DNA of 64,000 nucleotides from Adiantum capillus-veneris. Taxonomy: Eukaryota; Streptophyta; Polypodiopsida; Polypodiales; Pteridaceae. The stretch lies in NCBI GenBank assembly GCA_014529385.2, contig CM043953.1:71089372-71153371 (forward strand). The letters are read 5' to 3'. The position numbers and the translations under genes are program-made. Below, in pieces: positions 34,570-45,299 of the stretch (within the stretch, counting starts at the first letter, position 1; each line of letters starts with the position of its first letter). Below the pieces are notes generated by a model. The model made no database searches. It was not told the origin of the DNA and saw nothing but the letters and a program-made list of their open reading frames with translations.

Positions 34570-37347
34570 TCAGTCCACAAAGGGAAGTAAGCCCAAAGCT
34601 TTGCGGAAAGCTTCAAGCTTCTCACGAGACAATGCCTTTGTGAAAAGATCTGCAAGGTTGTCCTGTGTTGGCACATAAGCCAAGTTGATCTCTCCTGCTG
34701 AGAGCCTCTCCCTGACATAGTGGTAATGCACCTCAATGTGCTTTGTGCGAGCATGAAAAACTGGGTTCCTCGCAACTGCCAATGCGCTCTAACTGTCAGT
34801 GTAGATAGTGTTGGCAGTGTCCTGTCCAACACCCAAATCAACCATAAGGCGTCTGAGCCATACACACTCAATCGTAGCTGTGAAGACTGCCCTGTACTCA
34901 GCCTCACAACTCGAAGTGGCCACAGTAGGTTGCTTCTTGCTCAACCATGATATACATGAACTGCCAAGCATGAAACAAAAACCACTTGTGGACACTCGCG
35001 TGTCAAAACAACCAGCCCAATCTGAGTCCGAAAAAGCATGTAAGTTTGGCAGCAATGATCCCCCCTTGGGATAAAACAAGCCAAGAAGTAAAGTGCCACT
35101 AAGGTAGCGGAAAATCCTCTTGACAGTCTGCCAATGCTTAGACCCTGGGCTATGCATAAATCTGCTGACTTGTGAGACTGCAAACTGAATATCCGGCCTC
35201 GTGTTGCATACATAAATGAGGCAGCCAACAGCAGTTTGGTAAAGAGTCACATCAGCAGGATCGCCAGCATCATGTAGACTCAACTTCAAACCTGTTTCCA
35301 TGGGAGTGGCAATAGGTTTGCAATCCTCAAGTCCAAACTTACATAGCAATGTCTCTATGTAACTTTTCTGACACAAGGCAATACCACCATCACACTGCTT
35401 AAACTGTATACCCAAGTAATGATGCAACAGCCCCAAATCTTTCACCTTGAAAGTAGCATTCAAATCAGCCTTAAATTCAGCAATATGTCTCTCATTTGGT
35501 CCAGTGATCAGCAAATCATCAACATAAAGAACCACAATGAGAAATACATCATCCTCACGCTTTACATACAATGTGCTTTCTGTTGGACTGTTACAAAAGC
35601 CTCGTTTCACCAAATGAGTATCAGCTTTCTCATACCAAGCACGAGGAGATTGCTTCAACCCATACAAAGCCTTCTTACATCTGCACACTTTGTCCTCTTG
35701 TCCTTTTATGACAAAACCGCGAGGCTGCGTTACATAAACTTCCTCAAATATGTCAACATTCAAGAAAGCAGTAACAATGTCTGATTGATGTACATCCCAA
35801 CCAAAATGAGCTGCCAATGCACATAGAAAACGCACAGTAGTCATACGACAAGTGGGAGCAAAAGTCTCTTCATAATCTATGCCTTTTTGCTGTGCATAAC
35901 CCTTTGCAACAAGTCGAGCCTTATGGCGATCGATCTCACCATCCGGCTTGCATTTCAACTTGTAAACCCACTTTGTACCAATGGCCTTTTTGCCAGGAGG
36001 CAAATCACATAAAGTCCATGTGTCATTCTCTATAAGTGCATCATATTCTGATTGCATGGCAGCCATCCAATTTTCCAAATTCTGTTCTTCATCAAAAGAC
36101 AGAGGCTCCTCAACATCATGTAAACTAGACACAGCCAAAGCATAACAATCTGATGCATAAGATGCATGGCGAGATCCTGAACGAGTACGACTAGACACAG
36201 GTGCATCCAATTTACTGTCACGCAAAGTGTGCACCAGCCATTTTGGCATACCTCTAGCCAACTCATTTTCAGCCCTTTCCTCATCAAGTACATCATGTAA
36301 ATCTGCATCAGTAATAGGCTGATCCAAAACATTTTCAGAAACCCCCATAGGCTGTACATTTGCCTCATTGGAACTTACATTCGTATTTCCACCATTGAAA
36401 AGAGGCAACAAAGTGTCATAAATGTCCTGTGAGCTTACATTACTGTCTCTAGTACATGACAGCAAGGGCTGAACAGAATCTTCCACAAACACTACATCCC
36501 GAGAAACCAGAATACGTTTTGTTTGCGGATGATACAACCTGTAACCTTTGCTTTCAGCACTATAACCAACAAAAATACATTTGACAGCCTTATCATCCAA
36601 TTTTCTGCGCTGCACTTGTGGCACCAAAGCATATACCAAACAGTCAAAAACACGCATGTGCTCAATAGAAGGCTTTCTATCATACCAAGCTTCATATGGA
36701 GTAATAGACTGCAAAGCTTTCGTAGGACACCTGTTAAGTACATAAGTGGCACACATGATGGCCTCAAGCCAAAAAGAATGCGGTAAAGCTTGACTTTTGA
36801 CCATACATCGTGCCATTTCCGTCAGTGACCTGTTTTTCCTCTCAGCAACACCATTTTGCTGAGGTGTGTAAGGCACTGTACATTGGTGTTTTATCCCACG
36901 ACTAGCCAGAAATGCATTAAATTCATGAGACACATACTCCCCCCCTCGATCAGAACGGAGGGTGCCCATAGTACATTTCGAGACATTTTCAGCCATAGCC
37001 AGAAATTGTTTGAAGCACATAAAAACTTCGGACTTCGCTTTAAGCGGAAATACCCATGCATGCCTGGAGTAATCACCAATGAAAGTCACGAAGTACAGGT
37101 AATTGCCCAAGGACGAAGTTTGCATGGGCCCACAACCATCACTATGCACAAGCTGCAAACTGCATGTGGCCCGAACTGAACCATCCTTTGGAAATTTAGA
37201 ACGCTGCATCTTACCCAAAATACAACCTTCACAAACATGTTTGACAGGTACTTCAAGACGTGGCAAAGAAGCAACCATATCAGATTTCTGCAAACGCAGC
37301 AAACCGGCAAAATTCAGATGACCAAACGTGCATGCCAAATTTTGCAT
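34570..37347 (-). pseudogene. copia pol: integrase, reverse transcriptase, RNase H
   Basis: One frame of more than 900 codons. The integrase pre-core contains HVCEGCILGK, and the catalytic triad is seen as HSDGCGP, RSDRGGEY and NGVAERKNR. RT begins at about residue 420 (NDTWTLCDLPPGKKAIGTKW), with the YVDD box at plus-strand 35516-35527. RNase H has SDSDWAG, SSCEAEYRA and YTDS. A TAG at 34789-34791 replaces the expected Gln right after YTDS; the frame then resumes for 70 codons to FTKALSREKLE and a final stop at 34570. The upstream end is out of frame with protease: the expected WHAR motif before FGHLNF lies in a third frame near 37330-37340, so two small indels are needed to explain it. Confidence 0.92.
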
Positions 37348-38854
37348 CTAAAATAGCCCTTGAATCTGCAACAGCATTTGCAAAATTTTGTCTACACTTG
37401 TCATACAAAGTGAGCTTATACAGCCCACGGCACAAAAGCCCAGATGCAACAATTTCATCACCAAAACTGAGATCATGAACTGTACATCTGTCATCCACAA
37501 ATTTGACTACAAGTCCAAGTCTAGCAAGTGCGGATACAGACAAGAGATTCTTCTTGATCCCAGGTACATAAAGTGCATCAACAAGTGTGAAGGAGCTGCC
37601 ATTAGCAGCAGTGAGCACAATCTTTCCAACTCCCTGAACTGGATAAGAGGCGTTGTCGACACAAGTGACTGAATTCCCATAAGGGACAGACTCAAGAGAG
37701 GTAAACAATTCACGATGTGAGGTAATGTGCTTTGTAGCACCACTGTCGAAATACCACACATGTGGATCTACAGCAAGTGACAAGCATGCATCATGGACAA
37801 CAGGATTGTAAGTGCACTCTGCACTAAAAGCCCATTCTGCATCAACATCAGCAACACGATCTCCTTTCACAGAAGACTCAACAATGGCTGCATTTGTAGT
37901 GGAACCAGCATTTGCAGTGGAACCACCCTCTTTCTTCTTAGCCTCTTTGGCCTTCAACTTAGGACACGACTTGATCAAGTAATCATTTGCTTTACAAAAA
38001 TGGCAACGCATCTTCTTTTTGCCCTTATCACCAGAATTGCCAGACGAAGTACTGCCAGCAGAAGCATTAGGAACAGAATTTTTGCCACTCGCAGCAGAAC
38101 CATAAGAAGTGGCTGTATTACTGTTACCACTCTTTCTTTGAGAAGCAATAAAAGCTTGTTCAACTGCACGCTGCCTAGTCCTGTTTTTTCTAGAAAGTGA
38201 CTCTTGCAACAGCAATGTGCATAATGCATCAAACTTGACAACTTCTAGATTTCCTTGGGTCATAAGTCTCCAAGTACTAGCAAAAGTCTGGTAAGAATCT
38301 GGTAAGGCATCAAGAACAGTCTGCACAAGGGAACTGTCTGAAATGACTTCACCTGCAGAAATAAGTTGCTCATTGATATCCTTGACACTAGCAAGGAAAG
38401 TGTCCATATCATCTTCCTCATGCATAATCTTCGACTCCAGCTCTTTACGCAGCAAAGCAATTTTAGCCTCATTGCGGCTTGCATAAAGACCTGCTAAAAT
38501 ATCCCAAGCCTGTTTTGCAGATTTTGCTAAGCGGATGTGAGGAACAATGGTGCGCTTCAGAGACAACGCAATCAATGCATGAGCCTACGCATCCTTAACA
38601 TCCCAACGAGCTTGTTCTGCCGTAGGAAAAACAACTCTAATAGCTGCAATCCTTGCAGCAAGACCTACAACATCTTCAACATCGCCTAAATCTTCAGAAC
38701 CAGGACGTACATCAATGCCATGCACAATGGTCCAGACACCCTTTGACACAAGAACATGTTGCATCATATAAGCCCACATAGGGTAGTTGTCCCCATCCAA
38801 CCTGTCCTCAGCAGCAAACATCTTGAACATATATGTGTTGTTATTGTCAGCCAT
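37280..38854 (-). pseudogene. copia gag and protease
   Basis: ATG at 38852-38854 (MADNNNTYMFK) opens gag. A TAG at 38585-38587 interrupts it after 89 codons, and the frame continues unbroken for 431 codons. The gag capsid-like region covers residues 90-230. The zinc knuckle is CHFCKANDYLIKSC, with Tyr where His is expected; the older copy at 7.6 kb keeps His. Retropepsin DSGATKHI follows, then LLSVSALARLG near the protease end. The TAG occurs at the same codon in the old copy, so it is inherited or tolerated rather than new. Confidence 0.9.
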
Positions 38855-39193
38855 GGTAAATGCTACACCTGATGTGAAAACTGCCCGAAAATAGGAGAAA
38901 TGGAGCGGGAACAACCTATGCTATATAGCACAAACCGTAGAAGACTATAAGGCACCTGTTATGCAGAAAACGGCACTGACAGAAATTCAATGACGAAATA
39001 GTCTGTGTAGTACTACCTGTAGTGGAAACGGAGGCCAAAATGAGCCCAAATCAAAATTCTAAGCAGCCCAAGCTCTTCGAGCTTTCTCAAAATATTTGTC
39101 GACCTGCGAACGCTTGCCAAAGCTCACTGAAATCGGAGAAAGTGAGCAGGCGTGTGCTGGAGCAACTGGCGACTAAGCCCGGGAGGACGTGAC

Positions 39194-39208
39194 CTGCTCT
39201 GATACCAA
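39194..39208 (-). other. copia primer binding site, initiator tRNA-Met
   Basis: Minus-strand TGGTATCAGAGCAGG, a perfect match to the usual plant initiator tRNA-Met primer sequence, just inside the 5' LTR. Confidence 0.93.
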
Positions 39209-39209
39209 T

Positions 39210-39451
39210 TGTTGGAATTAGGGTTGCAGAGAAACACACACAGCTTGGAGAAGACGAAGGAAGCTCAAGGCACACAATAGAGAGTGACACAATAGAGAGT
39301 GTGCTACTTAGTGTGCAATGGAAAGATAGATAGCCCTAGAGTGATGGGCGTATATACAATGCACGGGGAAAAAAACCTCCTAAAGAGGGAAAAAATGCCC
39401 CGGCGGTCCTAGTGTGTTCACACACATTACTACCACATGTATATGGTGACA
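39210..39451 (-). repeat. copia 5' LTR (242 bp)
   Basis: Same ends as 34260-34486 but with ACACAATAGAGAGTG duplicated in tandem (near 39275-39302), which explains its extra length. Confidence 0.93.
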
Positions 39452-40194
39452 GAGACTGTGGGCTTGGGAGTGTTGTCCACTTGCATGGGTACAATGGGTT
39501 CCTGGAGAGTGGCTTTGGAGGGATCCTTTCTCTTCTGCAGACCACCCAGGTGTCCGTTTCTTTCAGTACACTGTTCGACTGGGACATCACATACTGGCAG
39601 CACAGAGAGAGGCTCGCCCTGCTGCAGCACCTCATTCGTAGGAGGAGAGTCTCACAGTTGAGTTCTTGGCAGCTTTTGGGAGAGGTTGTGGGACTTCAGA
39701 CAACCGAGGCGAGTCACTTTGTTTCAGTGGCTGGTCGCACGCAGAGCTACAGCAGTTGGGAGTTGGCTGATGCATAGTGGTCTATCAGTCGCATGCGCAG
39801 CTTGTGACCATCTTGTGGAGAGTCAGCGTCACTGTCTTTGGGACTGTCCCTTGGCACAGCAGGTGTGGCTTCGTGTTCTTCGGCTGATGCCTGCTCTTTC
39901 CACGGCTCGGCAGTACACTTGGGGGGCAGCTGCTTGGTTCACAATCACGGGTCCGACACTTCAGTTTGAGCTATCTTCCACCAGCAGGATGATAGTGATG
40001 CAGGGGGGGCGACCTGAACTCCACACTACCACAGAGCTTACTCCACAGGAGTGGTGAGAGAGAGGAGTGATGGGAGCTCATTAGTGGCCTGACACTCTGG
40101 TTCATCTGGCGGGCCCGTTGCTTCCGCATCTTTGAGGCTCGCCCTGTACCTCCAGCAGAGACTGTTCGCGATCTTTGGTTAGAGCTGATCCACA
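39452..40194 (+). pseudogene. LINE ORF2 C-terminal region after the copia insertion
   Basis: Resumes the LINE at GAGACTGTGGGCTTGGGAG. The open piece 39686-40057 carries the zf-RVT-like zinc-binding domain (CAACDHLVESQRHCLWDCPLAQQVW). It aligns with 20585-21320 of the younger copy and breaks off at 40194 inside the last domain. Here the codon that is TAG at 21052 in the younger copy is CAG. Confidence 0.88.
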
Positions 40195-40280
40195 TCAGCA
40201 ATTGTTCCGCGTTTCACGGGGCTGTCCAGCTGCACATTCCAGGGGTGTATCGAGTCATGCCACGTCACCGGTTTGTGACA
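40195..40280 (-). repeat. stub of gypsy B 3' LTR
   Basis: Matches 46743-46828 (TCAGCAATTGTTCCGCG ... CGGTTTGTGACA). On the minus strand it begins TGTCACAAACCGG right after a polypurine tract and ends abruptly at the LINE. Confidence 0.85.
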
Positions 40281-40293
40281 TACCCCCCTCTTG
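40281..40293 (-). other. gypsy B polypurine tract
   Basis: Minus-strand CAAGAGGGGGGTA directly before the LTR start TGTCAC. Confidence 0.85.
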
Positions 40294-40875
40294 AAAGCAT
40301 TGTAATCGCCCTCGATTACGCCTGCAAAACAGACAGAGGCCATAAACTGTCTTAGCAGACACTGACAGTTAGTACCGACGCACTAGGAACACACATCTAG
40401 CACATGTACCAATCGACAGTCACATCACAGGACATCACATGACAAATCAGAGTCAAAAATTCATTCGGATCTCAGACCATGATTAATCGGCAACGTATTT
40501 AGCAATCGCATCTAGATCCACTCGGGACCTCATACATACCAGATTAACTAATCTTTATTGCAATCACGTCTATCGAGATCTTTCATACCGAAATGCTGCA
40601 GTCATTTTCGTCTATCAGTTCCTGCACTAAAATAAGTCAAGAACAAGTCAGTATCGGGAATTCCAGTTCATAAAGTCATATAGCAGAATACTGTCAGCCC
40701 ACAGTATCCCAGAAAGTCAAAAGAGACATCAGTGACTTTAGTATCAAAGATGAGGGCAATCTATTGACAAAGGAGTGGAGCGACTCCCCTCTCATGCATA
40801 CTTGCTGCACCAAATTCCGCCCAAGCTGAGTTTGGGGTTCCATTTGGAATAGACTATGCTAAACCAAATGCTTCG
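40294..40875 (-). other. gypsy B 3' untranslated region
   Basis: About 580 bases between the chromodomain end and the polypurine tract. No coding signal or other feature seen. Confidence 0.5.
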
Positions 40876-41955
40876 AGGTAAAGATTCACAATCCAAGGAG
40901 TATCTGCCAAGTTCTCCTCCTCCATTCACTTCGCATCCAATGCGAAGTAGGTCTTGAATTTAACAAAGAACTGCCTTATCGCTTTACCTTTTATTTTTCT
41001 ATCTTTCTGTGCCAATATCTGGTGTGGAACGAATATCTCTTCGTTTTCCTCCACTTCGGGTTGCTCATGAGGCTCCCTATCATCGGGCACATCGCCTTTA
41101 AAAGGCTTCAAGAGACTCACATGAAAAAGATTGTGAATTCTTCAAGTATCGGGCAGCTTCAGTCTAAAGGAGACATCATTTATCTTTCAGAAGAATCTGG
41201 AAAGGTCCATAGTATCTCATGCAAAGCTTTCGAGAAAGCCGTTCCTTTCCCTTTTTCTTTCTCAGGCGTGCCTTCCCAAAATGTAAGAGCACCCAATCGT
41301 TCTCCTTCAATTTCAAATCGTGACGATGTTGATCTACTGCCTTTCTCTGAGATTTTTCCAAAGCCTTCCGGACCAAGTCCAAGTCCCTCGTGAACTGGTC
41401 AGCTTCAAAGAAAAATCTTGTCTTTTGTGCTAAGCGTGGACCCTTCATAGCAAATTCAATAATCTCAAATAGCACCTTCCCTATCAAAGAGTTAATCGTG
41501 TTTCTATAAGCATATTCCACCAAAGGTAAAAACCTTTTCCCATGAAGTCTTCAGATCCAAAGAAGAAGACTTCAACAAAATCTGGTACTACTAAATTAGC
41601 AATCTCTGATTGCCCGTCAGTCTGCGGGTGAAACGATGACGAGAACTCCAACCGCGTGCCAATGTTCTCCCAAATAGCCTTCCAAAACAAACTCGAGAAT
41701 CTGGGATCTCTGTCGGAAACAATCGTCTCAGACATGCCATGTAATCTGAAGATCTGGACCATAAACAATCGTGCCCACGCTGTGTTTTCGGGAGATCAAA
41801 AATGAAATCCATTGCAATACTTTTTCAGGGGCGGGTGGGTATGGGTAAAGGCTGTAACAATCCCTGTGCTTTATGCCTGTCAACACTTGACCTTCTAGCA
41901 TACCAAGCAACTGCGTACAAAAATCGTCCACGCCCTTCTTGAGTCTCGGCCAAAA
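40876..41955 (-). pseudogene. gypsy B integrase and chromodomain
   Basis: In coding order: the end of the integrase zinc region (FWPRLKKG and a decayed VCQKVK), DFIFDLPKTQRG with the first Asp, VSDRDPRFSSLFW (second Asp), HPQTDGQSE (Glu present), the C-terminal domain (LRKKKGKE, MRYYGPFQIL, FHVSLLKPFKGD) and a chromodomain-like end (QILAQKDRKIKGKAIRQFF), the targeting module of chromoviruses. Several frameshifts split it into pieces at 41484-41812, 41176-41523 and 40926-41120. A TGA at 40926-40928 stands where Trp is expected in the chromodomain. Confidence 0.85.
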
Positions 41956-41958
41956 GGA

Positions 41959-42433
41959 GTATCAAACTTGGACACTCCAAGTCAAGATTCTACCGCGACG
42001 CAGTAGAGATTCACTTCAAAACAGTATACAAATGATTCGACACGGCCCAACAGAATTTCGTGCCTAGAGGTATTGGCCCCAAAGACTGGCGCCCCTTTCG
42101 ATATTTCTTTTTATATTAATCTTCGAGCAAAGTACAACTCCCGCAGGTGCTCTCTCTCAGACTCTGCATCCAGATGCTCTGCAGAGGGAGCCCCCTTGGG
42201 TTTCTTGTAAAGGTTACAAGGGCTGCTAAAAGCAGAGCCCCAAAAGCTTCAAAATCAAAAGCTTCGACTTAAAAGCATTTAAAAATAAAGCAACTTGACT
42301 CAAAAGCTGCCAAAATTCAGCCACGCAATTTCAGCCCTGCTTTTGCGTAGAAAAAGCAGGTCCGTACAGCTCAGCCACGTCAGCACTGCAGCGCCGCAAT
42401 TTACGGGTCCGTACAGCATACCACGTCAGCACA
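41959..42433 (-). repeat. LTR-like insert inside gypsy B
   Basis: On the minus strand it begins TGTGCTGACGTGG, carries a second TGACGTGGCTGAG box and repeated AAAAGCTT-type words. It holds the GGCGCC core at about 42085, and its last 190 bases match 17538-17735. The ends are slightly eroded and the flanks show no duplication. Because RT C-terminus, RNase H and the integrase start are missing across it, the insertion came with a deletion or recombination. Confidence 0.65.
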
Positions 42434-43499
42434 GAAGGTACCCACGAAGTTTCTATGTGGTCTAAAAATTCTGTCCATCATTCTATTAAATGTGGCAGGA
42501 GCATTTGTGAGACCAAATGGCATGACAAGAAACTCATAGAGACCAAATGTTGTCCTGAACGCAGTCTTATGGACATCTTCTGGTCTAATGCGTATCTGAT
42601 GATACCCGCTCTTTAGGTCTATTCTTGTAAACAATGATGCTCCCTCAAGCCGATCAAGAATGTCATCTATCCTCGGTATGGGGAACCTGTTCTTGATAGT
42701 ATTCTTATTCAAGGCGCGATAGTCAATGCACATGCGACATGAACCATCCTTCTTCTGCACTAAGAGTACAGGCGAACAAAAAGGGGATGAACTGGGCTGA
42801 ATCAGCCCCATCTCTAAAAGCTCGTTGACTTGACCCATAATCTCTTTCAGCTGGGCTGCACTAACCCTGTACGGTGGTCTATTTGGTGGACTAGAACCTG
42901 GCACAAGATCTATAGTATGATCCTCAGGTCTCTCAGGAGGTAACTCCCCTGGCAAAGAGTCCGAAAAACAATCACTGAAACCACTCAAAAAAGTTGACTT
43001 GTCTTTATCTAAGGTAGACAAATTAGATACAACTTGAGGTACTTCTTTTGCAAAGATCAAGTACGCAGAAAGATGATTCTTTATTACAGATGAAATAGCA
43101 GAAGCAGAAACAATTGGAACAGACTCGCCTTTAAGCTTTACATCAAGGACATGAGTCTTTCCTCTATGTACAAGGGTAATCTTTTTGTTGTAAGTATCCA
43201 CCATAGCATGCAACCTGTAACACCATGGGATACCCAATAACACATCACAGCCCTCAAGCGGCATAATATGAAATTCTTCCACATCCACATAGCTCTGAAT
43301 GTGCAGACGAACCTTTCCCAGAATGGGAGTAACAGGCTCTGAATGTCCTGGGCATGCCAAACCTGCTTCGCCTATCATACCCATCTCCTCTGCACGAATG
43401 CCCAACTTTGATGCCAATTCTGGTGATATGAAATTTGCAGGGGCTCCTGGATCAAAGAAAACCAGCACTGTCTGGTCTCTAACTTTGCCCCAAGCTCTG
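42434..43499 (-). pseudogene. gypsy B protease and reverse transcriptase (N-terminal half)
   Basis: Open in one frame with gag. Protease at about 43460-43150 has [12 protein letters not shown] (active-site Asp kept, DSG as DPG) and LLGIPW. After a linker, RT begins near 42985 with [20 protein letters not shown], then [47 protein letters not shown] and [12 protein letters not shown]. It breaks off after RPHRNFV, just before the catalytic LDD box, at the LTR-like insert. The frame as preserved has no stop. Confidence 0.9.
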
Positions 43500-45137
43500 C
43501 ACAGCTCCGTGGCATCTGTGTTTGGCTGATCTCCAACCAAATCTGGAACAAGTCCTGCACTCGCCTTTGGCTTATTCCCTTTATGGTCTAACTTGTCATC
43601 CTTATCCTGTGACTTCTTCTGTGGGCACTCATTTGCAAAGTGTCCTTCCTGTTCACAAATGTAGCATTTCTTGGCCTCCCTAAGGACTTTCCTTTCTTGA
43701 AAAGTTTTGCCAGAAAAATGCCTTTTTTGTCCTTGTCCTCGTTCCAAAGAAGACTTAGACTGCTTCTTGGACGTATCACCTTCTTCAGTGGAGGGCTTCT
43801 TTGTGGGAGGCTCAGAAGGCTTTGCTGCAACATTGCCCTTGGCTGAAAACTGTTTTCCCTGGGACCCTTTCTTGTGGCTATTAAATCCATCGGAATCTCC
43901 CTTCGACAGATTGGTTGCCACTCTTGCATTCTCTATCAACTGAAACATATTCATGACAGTAGTCTTTGTGCAGTAGTCCCTGATTTTCTTGGGCAATCCG
44001 CAATAGTACTTCTCAATCTGTGCGGCCCAAAACTTTTTATTGTACTCTTCCAGATTCGCACACTGTTTAGCATTCAACTCGTGCCATTCTGTCATCACAT
44101 CCACTTCAAAAGTGTTTGTCAACCATGCAGGCGCAAAAAGCTGTTTGAATTGGACCAACGTTGTTGGGGCTTGACCTTGGTTCAACAATGCAGTCCACCA
44201 TTGAAGGCATTCCCTTTCAAGAAAGTGGCAGCCTTGCGTATCTTTGAAGATTCCGTGAAGTTGCCTCCAGCATAAGCTGCATCGAACTGCTCTATAAAGG
44301 TCAAAGCCTTTAATTGGTCCTCAGTTCCTCTGAAAGTTTCAAACTTCACTCCCTGTCCACCTTCCTTGTAATCCTTAGGCTGACTCAAAGGAGACACGTT
44401 ATCATAAACAGGTGCCTGTAACAGTGGTGCTCCATGAGTGTTCATTCCAGCACTCGCATCAACTGTTTTCCCTGTCATATCTGCATTTTGTACGTATGGC
44501 TGCGAAAAACCAGCCATACCAAATTGTGTTCCAGGCACTCGAAACTGGCCATAGGCACCCTGAAAACCAGGTTGGACACCCATGTTTGCGTACATAGGGT
44601 TACCCATGCCTGTTCGCATTGTCCCAAACACATTCCCTAGCATATAACCTGTGGAAGGTCCAGCCATAGAAACACTGAACCACCTCCAAAATAACCAGGA
44701 TAAGTATTAGGTAATGGAAGGGTCTGACGCATAGCCTGTTCATTGCTACCTTGACCATTCACAAACGGTTCCTGTCCAGCTAAAGCAAGTTGCTTTGGAT
44801 CATTGGACACCGCTAGTTGCTCAACCACATGGGCTTTCCCTCGAGCATCATGAGTCCTCTGCGCATTGGAAATCTCCTTTTCCTGCAACGGCTCAGTCAT
44901 GCCCTGTGTAGGAGGCTGAAAACCCTTTGTCGGAGCCTGTAAGAATTCCTGCATTCTTGGGTTGTTAGCCAACTGCTGAAACATGTCCATGCAACAACGC
45001 AGTTGAGTTCTAAACAACCTGTCCTCTTCTTGAAGAGTTGAAGGAATTTTCTCTGTGCCATGTGAGGAAGATCCCTCTTCAGGTACTTGGTCTCTCTTCT
45101 CTGCCATATCGAGAAGCTCTGTGTTGCTTTCACCCAC
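43500..45137 (-). pseudogene. gypsy B gag
   Basis: ATG at 45135-45137 (MGESNTELLDMAEK) opens an acidic head and a Gln/Pro-rich region. The frame shifts near 44680 into a Gly/Met-rich part followed by the capsid-like core ([16 protein letters not shown]), and again near 44185 (lost base at GNAFNGG) into the second capsid half ([17 protein letters not shown]), a basic linker and a CCHC zinc knuckle near 43627-43669 ([14 protein letters not shown]). Apart from the two shifts the sequence is well kept, so the copy is younger than the fragments at 7-14 kb. Confidence 0.88.
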
Positions 45138-45299
45138 AACAATCCACGCTGCACTTTTTGAAGAAAAAGTGACTATCCCGTCGATGGAACCATATAACCG
45201 GCCCGTACAACGTAGAGGGCGGTACTATTTCAATTACCTGTTAACTTTACACAGAGCACTGAGAAGGGAAGAGAACACAGTTGCGTCCAGCGACTAGAA

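Larger units (their letters stand above)
34260..39451 (-). mobile_element. full-length Ty1/copia element
   Basis: 5.19 kb with both LTRs, a tRNA-Met primer site, gag, protease, integrase, RT, RNase H and a polypurine tract. GAGAC at 34255-34259 and 39452-39456 is its 5-bp target-site duplication, and the LINE reads on across it. The order integrase before RT defines Ty1/copia. Coding damage is limited: one TAG in gag, a double frame change before integrase and one TAG in RNase H. Confidence 0.95.
17736..40194 (+). mobile_element. L1-type LINE, interrupted by gypsy A and a copia element
   Basis: A single non-LTR retrotransposon is split in three: 17736-18147, 29211-34259 and 39452-40194. The reading frame of ORF1 continues exactly across the gypsy A insertion once one CCCGAC duplication is removed. 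The copia insertion in ORF2 is flanked by GAGAC on both sides. Order: C-rich 5' region, ORF1 (DUF4283-like plus zinc knuckle), endonuclease, RT, zf-RVT-like tail. The 3' end is lost where the LTR remnant of element B begins at 40195. GC content is clearly higher than in the flanking DNA. Confidence 0.85.
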
